DNA of 64,000 bases, from positions 124,001 to 188,000 of the forward strand of contig NZ_JASBQQ010000001.1 in NCBI RefSeq assembly GCF_029961185.1, read 5' to 3'. The notes beneath the pieces are model-generated. The model was not told the origin of the DNA and searched no databases. It worked only from the letters and a program-made list of their open reading frames with translations. Positions 35,807-43,993 of the stretch are shown piece after piece. Numbering within the stretch: the stretch's first letter is position 1; every line of letters starts with the position of its first letter. Source of the stretch: Albidovulum aestuarii (GTDB taxonomy: Bacteria > Pseudomonadota > Alphaproteobacteria > Rhodobacterales > Rhodobacteraceae). The translations under genes were made by a program, and so were the position numbers.

Positions 35807-36415
35807 TCAGATCAGGCCATAGCCCACGGCGGCCGAGACCGCCTGGCTTGAGGTTTTCGCGCCCAGCTTGGCCTTGGCGTTCTTCAGGCGCTGCTTGATC
35901 GCGCCCTCGGTCACCGACAGCCGCACCGCAATCTCCTTCAGCAGCAGACCGTCACGCACCATCGACAAAGCCTCCAGTTCCGCCCGCGTCAGATTCGTCG
36001 GTGGCGCTGTAGCCTCATGCAAGCGCCGCAACTTTGCCTGCAATACCGCGATTTCATCGCTCTCGAATTCACGGTCGGACCGCGCGAAGGACCCGAAACT
36101 GCGCTGCCCCTCCGGCCCGGTCGGCGCACAGGATATCGCGACACCGTATGTCAATCCGTGACGACGCGCCTGAGCCATCACGCGACGCGGATCCGGCAGG
36201 TCGATCTCGCTCCAGCGGATCGTGCCGGAATTCTCGTAAAGCCAGCGCATGACCGGGTCATAGGGCATGAAACCCTGTTGCGTGTAGCGCTCGATCCAGC
36301 CTTTCGGCAAAGCGTTGTGTTCGGCGATCGGAAAGGCGAACCCGACGCGGAGCGCGATGTAATAGCCAGCAGGAGCAAGAAAGGAAAACTCGCCTCCTTG
36401 CTGTGCCTTCGACAT
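35807..36415 (-). CDS. LuxR-family quorum-sensing regulator
   Basis: A 202-residue regulator with an N-terminal autoinducer-binding domain and a C-terminal LuxR helix-turn-helix (LTRAELEALSMVRDGLLLKEI onward, residues about 142-200). The six residues invariant in AHL receptors are all present: Trp40, Tyr44, Asp53, Pro54, Trp68 and Gly91. Start ATG 36415 has AGGAAG at nine bases; an ORF extension upstream would run through the divergent promoter region. It is divergent from a paralogue that lacks the DNA-binding domain. Confidence 0.92.
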   Translation of the reverse strand: MSKAQQGGEFSFLAPAGYYIALRVGFAFPIAEHNALPKGWIERYTQQGFMPYDPVMRWLYENSGTIRWSEIDLPDPRRVMAQARRHGLTYGVAISCAPTGPEGQRSFGSFARSDREFESDEIAVLQAKLRRLHEATAPPTNLTRAELEALSMVRDGLLLKEIAVRLSVTEGAIKQRLKNAKAKLGAKTSSQAVSAAVGYGLI

Positions 36416-36446
36416 CGTGTGATCTTCCTGCCAATAATCTGGTAAA

Positions 36447-36469
36447 ACGCGCGATGCGCCCGTGCGCGT
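36447..36469. promoter_or_regulatory. Inverted repeat between luxR and its HTH-less paralogue
   Basis: ACGCGC-N11-GCGCGT forms a 23-bp interrupted palindrome in the 127-bp divergent gap, 32 bases from the luxR start. Lux boxes are about 20-bp palindromes at such positions, but GC-rich palindromes arise easily here. Confidence 0.35.
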
Positions 36470-36542
36470 AATAGTTGTGTCCGTGGCGTGGGTATGCCAT
36501 GGAAACCTTGGTGAGAAAAGCCACACCAATCATGAACGCGTG

Positions 36543-37028
36543 ATGCCAAGCCAGGAAAAGATCAGCGAGCTTATCGAGAAGGTGCATGCTGCATGGCCGG
36601 CAGGCTTCGCGGTAGGGTTGCATGTAACCTTCACGACGCCGCGTTACATGTTCCAATCCTACGAAAAAAACTGGCTCGACACCTATTCCAGGCTTGGCCT
36701 TGTTCTGCTTGATCCGGTGGTGCGATGGGGCTTTTCCAACACCGGCACGATCCGCTGGAGCGATCTCGCCGGCCAGGACGATGCAGGTGTGCTGAAGCGG
36801 GCGGCAGAGCACGGGCTGCATTACGGCGCCGTTGTTGCCATCGTGCGCAACGGCTCACGGTCCATGGGCGGTTTCGCCCGCAGTGACCGCGAACCAACAG
36901 ATGCGGAGCTTGCTACTCTGTCCAAGGATCTGACGAGCTTGCACGATCTGACGCAAAACGTAGAACGCCTGGCCCCCTCGGTCCACGAGACGCTGAAGCA
37001 GATGTCGATCTACCTCACCCACGGCTGA
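36543..37028 (+). CDS. LuxR-like autoinducer-binding protein without DNA-binding domain
   Basis: A 161-residue paralogue of the neighbouring LuxR. It shares GTIRWSDL, HGLHYGAVVAI and GGFARSDRE with it and retains all six ligand-site residues: Trp44, Tyr48, Asp57, Pro58, Trp72 and Gly95. After the domain it ends in about 30 helical residues with no helix-turn-helix, and the stop is clean with no HTH in other frames before tgt. Known HTH-less LuxR homologues (e.g. TrlR of Agrobacterium) poison their full-length partner by heterodimerisation. The start ATG 36543 overlaps the stop of a 14-codon ORF (36499-36543) as TGATG and has a weak ribosome site. Confidence 0.8.
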   Translation: MPSQEKISELIEKVHAAWPAGFAVGLHVTFTTPRYMFQSYEKNWLDTYSRLGLVLLDPVVRWGFSNTGTIRWSDLAGQDDAGVLKRAAEHGLHYGAVVAIVRNGSRSMGGFARSDREPTDAELATLSKDLTSLHDLTQNVERLAPSVHETLKQMSIYLTHG

Positions 37029-37036
37029 GGACGGGC

Positions 37037-38167
37037 CTAGAGCGGTTCGATATCGCCTTCGGCACGAAGCGCGTGAAACTGCTGAACGAAATCCTGAAGC
37101 CTGCCATCGGCAATCGCATCGCGCAGCCCCTGCATCAGTTGCTGGTAGTAATGCAGGTTGTGCCAGGTCAGCAGCATCCCGGAAATCATCTCACCCGCCC
37201 GGAAGACATGGTGCAGATAGGCGCGGGAATAGCTGCGGCAGGCCGGGCAGGTGCAATCTTCGTCCAATGGGCGCGGATCGTCCTGATGGCGGGCGTTCTT
37301 GATATTGACCTGCCCGCGCCGGGTCCAGGCCTGCCCCGTGCGGCCCGACCGCGAGGGCAATACGCAATCCATCATGTCGATGCCGCGTTCCACCGCGCCG
37401 ACGATGTCGTCGGGCTTGCCGACACCCATCAGATAGCGCGGTTTGTCCTCGGGCAGAAAACCCGGCGCGTAGTCTAAGACGGAGAACATCGCCTCCTGCC
37501 CCTCGCCCACGGCCAGCCCGCCAACGGCATAGCCGTCAAAGCCAATTTCCTTGAGTTTCTCGGCGCTTTCCTCACGCAGCTCACGTGTCACACCGCCCTG
37601 CATGATGCCGAAAAGCGCATGGCCCGGCCGGTCGCCAAACGCATCGCGCGACCTCTGCGCCCACCGCATCGACAGCCGCATGCTTTCGGCCACCGCCTCC
37701 TCCGTCGCGGGAAGCGCGGGGCATTCGTCGAAACACATGACGATGTCGGATCCCAGCAACTTCTGGATCTCCATCGAGCGTTCGGGGCTCAGCATGTGCT
37801 TTGACCCGTCGATATGCGACGAAAACCGCACCCCTTCCTCGGTCAGCTTGCGAAGACTCGCCAGGCTCATCACCTGAAACCCACCGCTGTCGGTCAGGAT
37901 CGGGCGCTCCCAATTCATGAACTTGTGCAACCCGCCGAGCCTTGCAATGCGCTCGGCCGTCGGGCGCAGCATCAGGTGATAGGTATTACCGAGAAGAATA
38001 TCGGCCCCGGTCGCACGAACGCTTTCGGGCAGCATCGCCTTGACCGTGGCCGCCGTGCCGACCGGCATGAAGGCCGGTGTCCGGATCTCACCCCGCGGGG
38101 TAGAGATGGTGCCGGTCCGGGCCGTGCCGTCGGTCGCGTGAAGGGAGAATGAAAAACGCTCTGTCAT
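37037..38167 (-). CDS. tgt: Queuine tRNA-ribosyltransferase
   Basis: Tgt exchanges the wobble guanine of GUN-anticodon tRNAs for the queuine precursor. The 376-residue TIM-barrel enzyme shows the substrate block [10 protein letters not shown] (nucleophile-proximal Asp), [17 protein letters not shown], the catalytic Asp region [21 protein letters not shown], and zinc ligands [19 protein letters not shown] 38167 is supported by AAGAGG and by the family start ([14 protein letters not shown]); the ORF extends upstream without similarity. It is convergent with the HTH-less LuxR gene, only eight bases apart. Confidence 0.96.
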   Translation of the reverse strand: MTERFSFSLHATDGTARTGTISTPRGEIRTPAFMPVGTAATVKAMLPESVRATGADILLGNTYHLMLRPTAERIARLGGLHKFMNWERPILTDSGGFQVMSLASLRKLTEEGVRFSSHIDGSKHMLSPERSMEIQKLLGSDIVMCFDECPALPATEEAVAESMRLSMRWAQRSRDAFGDRPGHALFGIMQGGVTRELREESAEKLKEIGFDGYAVGGLAVGEGQEAMFSVLDYAPGFLPEDKPRYLMGVGKPDDIVGAVERGIDMMDCVLPSRSGRTGQAWTRRGQVNIKNARHQDDPRPLDEDCTCPACRSYSRAYLHHVFRAGEMISGMLLTWHNLHYYQQLMQGLRDAIADGRLQDFVQQFHALRAEGDIEPL

Positions 38168-38290
38168 GGCCGCGCCTCTTAGCCGAGCCCGCGACGGTTG
38201 GGAAGACTGGCCGGCGGTGCGAGAGAGGTCCGAAAAGAAATAGAGATACGTCCGGAACGCGGACATTGCTGCCGTTCAACGATTTCACCA

Positions 38291-38459
38291 AAGCCCGGAA
38301 TCAAGGCGCGCTGAAGGCGCGCCGCCGGGCAGCGCCCGACCGCCCCCTGGGCGGGCGCTCCTGCACCGTTTCAAGCGGTACAGACGTCCGAAGTGGCGGC
38401 ACCATAAAGTGCCTGACACCGTCGTTGCGGCGCCCACCCGCGGTCGGGCGCTGCCCGGC
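38291..38459 (-). repeat. Dispersed intergenic repeat, copy C (inverted)
   Basis: Third copy of the about 165-nt element, in opposite orientation to A and B. It begins on the plus strand with AAGCCCGGAATCAAGG, the reverse complement of the common right end, passes CCATAAAGTGCC (B: CGATAAACTGCC in reverse complement) and ends GCGGTCGGGCGCTGCCCGGC. A perfect 19-bp inverted repeat (38325-38343 and 38440-38458) encloses 96 nt, so the transcript would fold into one long hairpin. Confidence 0.65.
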
Positions 38460-38686
38460 TTTCCAAGATCCGCAACGGGCCGTTCTCGTCGATCTGGGGA
38501 GCAGATCCGATTGGCGCTCTGCTGCACCGCCTCAGGTCCGGCCCGAGCCCTCCTTGCGTTTGCTGCTCTGACCGCCGGTAGCCTCGTGGGCTGGGCCAGC
38601 CAGTGGGAATAGTTAATCGCGGCCCCCCGCCGAAGGTGGGCGGGCCGACGCGGTGGGATTGCGTCGGGATCCGCGCGCACTGGCCG
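38460..38686. other. Remainder of the tgt-flavoprotein gap
   Basis: 227 bp of GC-rich sequence with a further imperfect hairpin (GGCCCCCCGCC near 38622 against GGGCGGGCC near 38639). No gene is supported; several frames stay open only because of base composition. Confidence 0.4.
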
Positions 38687-39847
38687 TTAGAATCTTGCAC
38701 TGCTGATATCACCGCCAAGAGCGTAGCGGCCGCCGATCACAAACTGCTCGGCACTCATGGCGATGTGCTTGGCCGCTGCCCGAACGTCGCGTTCGCGCCT
38801 TTCGAATGGCTGGGACTCGGCAAGGGCCCGGGCCCCGATCAGATCGTTCACCTTCAGCACCACGCTTACTGCGACTTCGGCAGCGTGAGAACAGGCAAGC
38901 CGGTAGTTGATCCGGGTCTCAACCTGATCCGGGCCATCGCCTTCGACGGACGCGCACAAGGCTGACATGGCTGACCGCATATAGGCGCCGGCCGATCTGC
39001 ACTTTGCAAGGCAGCGTCCGATCTCGGCCTGAATCAGTTCGCGTTCTGCAATGGGAACGGTAATGCCCAGTCGACGGTGGCCATTGCTGACCGAGATGAG
39101 CGCATTGATTGCGCCCTGTGCGATCCCCAGAGGTACGGTGGCAACCGTCCAGACAAAGGCGGAAATACTCGGAAGGCGATAGACGATGCCGGGCTGGGTC
39201 GGAATTGGCGGCAAGTCGCAAACGAATTCGGCCGGCAGGAACACGCTGTCTGCCTCAAAGTCCCAGCTTCCGGTGCCTCTCATCCCTGATACATGCCAGT
39301 TGTCGATCAGTTTTAGGGCCTCACGCGGCAGGAACGCCAGAACGGCCCGCCCGTTCCCGGGCCCCTTGCCTTCGTCGACCTCGCAGACCGCGGCAAAGGT
39401 CGTGGCATGGGGCGCACCGCTGGCATAGGGCCATCGACCGGTGATGCGGAAGCCAGACTTCGCCGGCACCGCTTCACCGGTCGCGCCGGTGCTTGAGGCG
39501 ACGAAGGCCGATGGGTTCCCGAACACCTCTTGCGCGGCTTCAGGCGGCAGATACCCGCCGGCGCGCGACATGCCTCCGCCGTTTCCGACGAGCCAGCCGA
39601 TTGTCCCGTCAAGTGCTGCGGCGTGTTCGACCACGGTCATGAAATCGAGGGGTGACAGCCCGCATCCGCCAAGTTGAGCTGGCAGCAGAAGTCGGAAGAA
39701 GCCTGCGTCGCTCAGGGCACCAAAAACCTCGTCCGACAGCCGTCGATCCGCGTCTAAGCGCCCGCATTGCGCTGTCAGCAAAGGGCGGATCCGTTCGAAC
39801 CTTTCGATCATGGTTGCAGCGGTCGAAGCCGAATGTTGGTCCAGCAT
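38687..39847 (-). CDS. Acyl-CoA dehydrogenase-fold flavoprotein (possible monooxygenase)
   Basis: A 386-residue protein of the acyl-CoA dehydrogenase superfamily: an N-terminal helical domain (DEVFGALSDAGFFRLLLPAQLGGCGL), a middle beta domain (ITGRWPYASGAPHATTFAAVC, then WHVSGMRGTGSWDFEADSVFLP) and a C-terminal helical bundle. There is no obvious catalytic glutamate of true dehydrogenases, and the GRWxYxSG and GMRGTGSxD blocks resemble the group D flavin monooxygenases (DszC, HpaB-like) that oxidise sulfur or aromatic compounds. ATG 39847 follows AAGGGG. A divergent LysR regulator 104 bp away probably controls it. Substrate unknown. Confidence 0.75.
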   Translation of the reverse strand: MLDQHSASTAATMIERFERIRPLLTAQCGRLDADRRLSDEVFGALSDAGFFRLLLPAQLGGCGLSPLDFMTVVEHAAALDGTIGWLVGNGGGMSRAGGYLPPEAAQEVFGNPSAFVASSTGATGEAVPAKSGFRITGRWPYASGAPHATTFAAVCEVDEGKGPGNGRAVLAFLPREALKLIDNWHVSGMRGTGSWDFEADSVFLPAEFVCDLPPIPTQPGIVYRLPSISAFVWTVATVPLGIAQGAINALISVSNGHRRLGITVPIAERELIQAEIGRCLAKCRSAGAYMRSAMSALCASVEGDGPDQVETRINYRLACSHAAEVAVSVVLKVNDLIGARALAESQPFERRERDVRAAAKHIAMSAEQFVIGGRYALGGDISSARF

Positions 39848-39951
39848 GTTGATCCCCTTCCCGAATGACGGAATGGTCGGGCTTGATGAGATGCGGGGCA
39901 ACAGCAAAGAATTCGGTGTAAGGTGAATACAGTTCATCTAGAATTTGACCC

Positions 39952-40863
39952 ATGCACCGCCTTCCACCTCTACGAGAGCTTCAGGCCTTTGAATCCGCGG
40001 CCCGCCTCCTGAGCTTCAGGAAGGCGGCGGAGGAACTGTCCGTCACACCGACGGCCGTCAGCCACCAGATTCGGCTGTTGGAACGCTATTGCGGCCAGCC
40101 CCTTTTTCAGCGCCAGCCAAGGCCCCTGCAGCTCACCACGGCGGGCGCACAGCTTCTGCCCGTTGTCCGCGACGCTTTCCTGTCGATCTCGGACGAGCTT
40201 GCCCGCCTTACCCCTGGCAGCCGGATCGGCCATCTTCGGGTGACGACAACCAGCGCCTTCGCCGCGCGCTGGCTGCTGCCGCGCCTGGAAAGCTGGCGTG
40301 CGGAAGCGCCGGGATCGACGCTCGACCTTGTGGGAACGGATACCGTGCTGAATCTTCGCACCGGCGAAGTTGACGTTGCGATCCGCTATGCGCGGCGGCC
40401 TCCGGATGACGGAAACGCGGTGGAACTGCTGCGCGATACCTTCCACGTCGTTGCGGCGCCGTCGATGCTTCAGGGACGAACCGGGATGATCGAACCGCAG
40501 GCGATCCTTGACCTGCCGCGTGTCGAGGTCGGTTGGCCCCTGACCGACACCGGTGCTCCCACTTGGCGTCACTGGGAAACTGCGGCCCGGGCGGCAGGCC
40601 ACCGGATCACTGGTATCGTCCGGCCACCGCAACTGAAATTCCACGAAGAGCACCACGGGATCGAAGCGATCATAGCCGGGCAGGGTTTTGGGCTGTGTAG
40701 CGATGTGCTCGTTGCACGCGAACTTCGCGATGGCCGTCTTCTGCGGGTCAGCGATATCGTTCTGCCCGGCTACGGCTTCTACTTTGTCTATCGGGCCGAG
40801 CACCCGAGGCGCGGGGCCGTGGAATCTCTGCTTCGCTGGATGCAGCGACAAGCCGCCGAATGA
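39952..40863 (+). CDS. LysR-family transcriptional regulator (GcvA-like)
   Basis: A 303-residue regulator: winged HTH in residues 6-65 (FRKAAEELSVTPTAVSHQIRLLE), then a periplasmic-binding-protein-like effector domain (LRTGEVDVAIRYARRPP is the usual mid-domain block). The opening LPPLRELQAFESAARLLSF is characteristic of the GcvA subgroup. It is divergent from the flavoprotein gene; the gap includes a TGAA-N5-TTCA palindrome at 39924-39936 that could be its site. Most likely it activates the flavoprotein gene in response to a substrate. Confidence 0.9.
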   Translation: MHRLPPLRELQAFESAARLLSFRKAAEELSVTPTAVSHQIRLLERYCGQPLFQRQPRPLQLTTAGAQLLPVVRDAFLSISDELARLTPGSRIGHLRVTTTSAFAARWLLPRLESWRAEAPGSTLDLVGTDTVLNLRTGEVDVAIRYARRPPDDGNAVELLRDTFHVVAAPSMLQGRTGMIEPQAILDLPRVEVGWPLTDTGAPTWRHWETAARAAGHRITGIVRPPQLKFHEEHHGIEAIIAGQGFGLCSDVLVARELRDGRLLRVSDIVLPGYGFYFVYRAEHPRRGAVESLLRWMQRQAAE

Positions 40864-41440
40864 GGTCGACGGTCAAACATGCGCGCGCCAGCTCTCACGC
40901 ACAGAAGATGACTTCAACCGATATTTCGCGCCGACCCGGAATGACAGGAATGCCAATGCTGTTCTGCAGAAACTCGGGTCCCAGTGAATGACCGGTTTAG
41001 GTCGGAACGGCGTATCGTCCTACGGCCGATTCGTCCGTTTTGCATGCTTTCACCCGCAACAGCATCCGGCAACTTCGGTGAATGTCGCATATGGCCGGCC
41101 GCGCCGCAGCAAACTGGATACGGGACGAACGGCAGCAATCGGCCGTCCGCAGATCAGATGGCGTTCTGCACCGCAACATACGCCTTCGGAAAGCGCGGTA
41201 GCTTTCGGCTCGAAACGACCCATGATCATGGCAACCCATAAGCAAATCGGACTTGAGGCAGAACCATCTGTTCTCCCGTGGCGGGTTGCCCCCGTGGGCG
41301 GGACAGTGTCGGGACGGGTGCCATACGCTTGCCATACGTTATGCCGTCGCTGTGCAGACGCCCCGCGGGGCCCGGTCCCCGGCTATGGACCTTGGCGCGG
41401 AATTCCCTATATATTCGCTCAGGAACCAAGCGAGACTGTC
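40864..41440. other. 577-bp region without a supported gene
   Basis: Several frames are open, and one is continuous with the SufT-like gene downstream, but codon content is atypical (rich in Arg, Ser, His, Pro in every frame) and no ribosome site or known domain is seen. A 12-bp palindrome CCATGATCATGG is at 41220-41231. The stretch looks like decayed or non-coding sequence plus the promoter of the SufT-like gene. Confidence 0.45.
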
Positions 41441-41806
41441 ATGACCGCCGAACACAAGGACCCGATCGAGGGCACGCCACTGATCAAGCCCTCGACCACG
41501 GACCACCCGCTTTATGATAGCGTGGTGGAGGCGTGCCGGACTGTCTATGATCCTGAAATTCCTGTGAATATCTATGATCTCGGCCTGATCTACACGGTCG
41601 ATATCTCGCCCGAGAACGAGGTTAACATCATCATGACCCTGACCGCCCCGGGCTGCCCCGTCGCGGGCGAGATGCCCGGCTGGGTTGTCGATGCGGTCGA
41701 ACCCCTGGACGGCGTCAAACAAGTCGACGTCCAGATGACCTTCGAACCGCAATGGGGCATGGACATGATGTCCGACGAAGCCCGCCTCGAGCTTGGGTTC
41801 ATGTAG
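41441..41806 (+). CDS. SufT-like MIP18/DUF59 Fe-S assembly protein
   Basis: A 121-residue MIP18-family protein. Recognisable blocks are VVEACRTVYDPEIPVNIYDLGLIYTVDI and MTLTAPGCPVAGEMPGWV, including the conserved cysteine in APGCPVA. Family members (SufT, PaaD, eukaryotic CIA2) help insert Fe-S clusters into target proteins. The ATG at 41441 begins the conserved region; an open frame extends 150 codons upstream but is not credible. An A-type Fe-S carrier gene 1.5 kb downstream supports a role in Fe-S assembly; the usual SUF operon is not in the window. Confidence 0.85.
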   Translation: MTAEHKDPIEGTPLIKPSTTDHPLYDSVVEACRTVYDPEIPVNIYDLGLIYTVDISPENEVNIIMTLTAPGCPVAGEMPGWVVDAVEPLDGVKQVDVQMTFEPQWGMDMMSDEARLELGFM

Positions 41807-41870
41807 TCAAGTATTTTGGCTTGATTATTTAAAGTAAAGCTTATAGGCTTTATCCGAAGGATGAACCATC

Positions 41871-42563
41871 ATGACTTCGGACACGCTCTTCGCGATCCTT
41901 ACCGGCGACCTGATCGGCTCCACCCGCGCATCACAGAAGCGGGTTGAGCACACGATGAACCTGCTCTCTGGCGGGCTGCCCCCCGGCATCCGCTGGGACG
42001 GCTGGACAGCTGCAAACGTCCGCTTCACCCGACATCGCGGCGACGGATGGCAGATGCTGGCGCCGGAACCCGACCTCGCATTGCGCTGGGCGGTGACGCT
42101 GCTCGCAGGGCTGCGCGCGGATCCCCAGGCGCTCGGCACACGTATTTCTATTGGCATCGGCACCATTACAAGCCGTGGCACCGAGGACCTGCGTGATGCG
42201 TCCGGTCCGGTCTTCGAGGCTTCAGGACGCGGGCTCGACGCCATGCGCCGGGATGAGACCCTGTTCATGATGGGCGGAGAAACCGGCCACAGTGCTTCGG
42301 AGACTCCTCGTCTCGCGGGGGCAGTAAAGGCGTCCGTCATGCTGATCGACGAACGTATCGCGCGATGGTCCCCGGAACAGGCCGAAGCGACCGCGTATTT
42401 CCTGCATCCTTCCGCGCCCCCCGCAACAGAGATCGCACGCCGTCTGTCGATCACCCCTCAGGCCGTCAGCTATCGGTTGAAAGGTGCTGGCGCCAGAACG
42501 CTTAAAGACGCATTGTCGGCTTTGGAACACGATTGGAGAGAGACCTGGAGCCGCCCGGAATGA
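41871..42563 (+). CDS. SatD-family protein with C-terminal HTH
   Basis: A 230-residue protein with the SatD-type opening FAILTGDLIGSTRAS and a fold reminiscent of nucleotide-cyclase-like proteins (FTRHRGDGWQMLAPEP, IGIGTI). The last 60 residues contain a helix-turn-helix (ATEIARRLSITPQAVSYRLKGAG). It overlaps the following DUF3307 gene by four bases (ATGA). SatD-DUF3307 pairs recur in bacterial genomes, as I recall, so the two likely work together as a regulator/ligand-sensing protein and its membrane partner. Biochemical activity is unknown. Confidence 0.75.
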   Translation: MTSDTLFAILTGDLIGSTRASQKRVEHTMNLLSGGLPPGIRWDGWTAANVRFTRHRGDGWQMLAPEPDLALRWAVTLLAGLRADPQALGTRISIGIGTITSRGTEDLRDASGPVFEASGRGLDAMRRDETLFMMGGETGHSASETPRLAGAVKASVMLIDERIARWSPEQAEATAYFLHPSAPPATEIARRLSITPQAVSYRLKGAGARTLKDALSALEHDWRETWSRPE

Positions 42564-43276
42564 TCGAAACCTTCGCCGCGCTCCTTTTCGCCCATGTCCT
42601 CGCCGATTTCGTATTCCAAACAAAATGGATCGCCGAGAACAAGCTGCGCCCGCAAGTCCTTCTGCTGCACGGGCTGATCGTTATGGCGATGGCAGCCGCC
42701 GCTACAGGACGCATTGATGCCTGGCAGATCGGTGTACTCGCCCTTGTCCATATCGCCACCGATTGGGCCAAGGGCACATTTGCACCGGACGGTCTGACGG
42801 GCTTTGTCGCCGACCAGACAGCTCATCTTGTGACGCTCGGCGTGCTTTCCTTCCTCGTCCCCTCCCTGTTCGCAGAAGGGCTCTGGAGCGACCTGACCTT
42901 CCTGCCCGCTCTCATGACCCTTGCAGCGGGGCTGATCCTTGCCACCCGCGCGGGTGGCTTCGCCGTCGGGTTCCTGATGCAGCCCTGGGCCGAGGATGTG
43001 CCGAAGGGGCTGACCAATGGCGGCAAGCTGATCGGACTTCTGGAACGCGGGCTGATCTTCCTCCTTATCCTCGTCGGCCAACCCGTCGGCATCGGCTTCC
43101 TGATCGCTGCGAAGTCGGTCCTCAGGTTCGAGACAACGTCAGAGGATCAACGCGCCGGCGAATATGTGATCATCGGCACACTTGCCTCTTTCGGCTGGGC
43201 GCTTCTCTTCTCCTATGCAACCGTCTGGATGATGACCGCCCTGCCCCCGCTTGAGATTGCCCGGCCCGCACCCTAG
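42560..43276 (+). CDS. DUF3307 membrane protein, SatD partner
   Basis: A 238-residue protein with about six hydrophobic helices. The start MIETFAALLFAHVLADFVFQTKWIAENK (in two parts) carries the DUF3307 signature H-x-x-x-D-F-x-x-Q, and HIATDWAK repeats a His-x-x-x-Asp pattern; the conserved His/Asp residues inside helices could bind a metal or proton. Translation is coupled to the SatD gene through ATGA. Function unknown. Confidence 0.8.
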   Translation: MIETFAALLFAHVLADFVFQTKWIAENKLRPQVLLLHGLIVMAMAAAATGRIDAWQIGVLALVHIATDWAKGTFAPDGLTGFVADQTAHLVTLGVLSFLVPSLFAEGLWSDLTFLPALMTLAAGLILATRAGGFAVGFLMQPWAEDVPKGLTNGGKLIGLLERGLIFLLILVGQPVGIGFLIAAKSVLRFETTSEDQRAGEYVIIGTLASFGWALLFSYATVWMMTALPPLEIARPAP

Positions 43277-43304
43277 ATTGGGGACAGGAAACGGAGACCA
43301 GACC

Positions 43305-43664
43305 ATGTTCGGCATTCCCGGCAAATCCCCGGTGACGCTCACCCCGCGCGCGGTGGCGCAGATCACGCGGCTTATGGCGAAAGACGGCGCCTTTGGGCTG
43401 AAGCTCGGCGTCAAGAAGGGCGGCTGTGCGGGCATGGAATACACGATGGAATTCGCCGCCGAGGCCGCGCCCCATGACGAGGTTGTCGAACAGGATGGCG
43501 CGCGGGTGATGATCGCACCGATGGCGCAGATGTTCCTTTTCGGGACCGAGATCGACTATGAGACCTCGCTTCTGGAAGCAGGCTTCAAGTTCAACAATCC
43601 CAACGTCTCCGAGGCCTGCGGCTGCGGAGAATCGATCAAGTTCAAGGACATGCCGAGCGCATGA
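43305..43664 (+). CDS. A-type iron-sulfur carrier (SufA/IscA/HesB family)
   Basis: A 119-residue A-type carrier with the three conserved cysteines Cys41 (GGCAGMEY), Cys105 and Cys107 (EACGCGES) that hold Fe-S or iron for transfer to apo-proteins. ATG 43305 has ACGGAG upstream. It is 28 bp after the DUF3307 gene and overlaps the TfoX-like gene by ATGA, making one operon. The name sufA is likely but cannot be separated from iscA on sequence. Confidence 0.9.
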   Translation: MFGIPGKSPVTLTPRAVAQITRLMAKDGAFGLKLGVKKGGCAGMEYTMEFAAEAAPHDEVVEQDGARVMIAPMAQMFLFGTEIDYETSLLEAGFKFNNPNVSEACGCGESIKFKDMPSA

Positions 43665-43984
43665 GCGTCTCGGACGCCGATATCGCCTTTGCACTGGAGC
43701 TTTTTGAAGGCCTCGGCCCCCTGACAACCCGCAAGATGATGGGCGGGCTGTGCCTGTATCGCGACGGCACGATCTTTGCGATCCTGCATTCAGACGGCTC
43801 GATCTGGCTGAAGGGTGCGGGTAATTTCGCCGACCAGATGACGGCAGAGGGCTGGACCCGCTGGACCTATTCCCGCGACGATAAGAAGACCACCGCCATG
43901 CCCTATTGGCGGCTGCCGGATGCGGCGCTTGATGACGCCGATCATGCCTGCGATCTGGCCCGGTCCGCGCTGATCGAACTCTGA
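43661..43984 (+). CDS. TfoX N-terminal domain protein
   Basis: A 107-residue protein consisting of the TfoX/Sxy N-terminal domain only (LTTRKMMGGLCLYRDGTIFAIL, WLKGAGNFADQM, MPYWRLPDAALDD). Full TfoX proteins regulate competence, but the C-terminal domain is absent here, and stand-alone N-domains of this type have no settled role. It starts at an ATG overlapping the preceding stop, so it belongs to the Fe-S carrier operon. Confidence 0.85.
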   Translation: MSVSDADIAFALELFEGLGPLTTRKMMGGLCLYRDGTIFAILHSDGSIWLKGAGNFADQMTAEGWTRWTYSRDDKKTTAMPYWRLPDAALDDADHACDLARSALIEL

Positions 43985-43993
43985 ACGCAGCTT

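Noticed and set aside
38285-38718. Several overlapping frames of 60-140 codons in the tgt-flavoprotein gap
   Set aside because: They arise from the GC-rich repeat copy C; reading the same repeat in copies A and B gives unrelated frames.
41280-41330. Possible fourth partial copy of the dispersed repeat (GGCGGGTTGCCCCCGTGGG)
   Set aside because: Only the first 25 bases resemble the repeat's left end; the rest does not align, so chance in GC-rich DNA is more likely.
40988-41440. N-terminal extension of the SufT-like protein by about 150 residues
   Set aside because: Composition is unlike the conserved domain and no related protein of that layout is known to me; ATG 41441 begins the family sequence.
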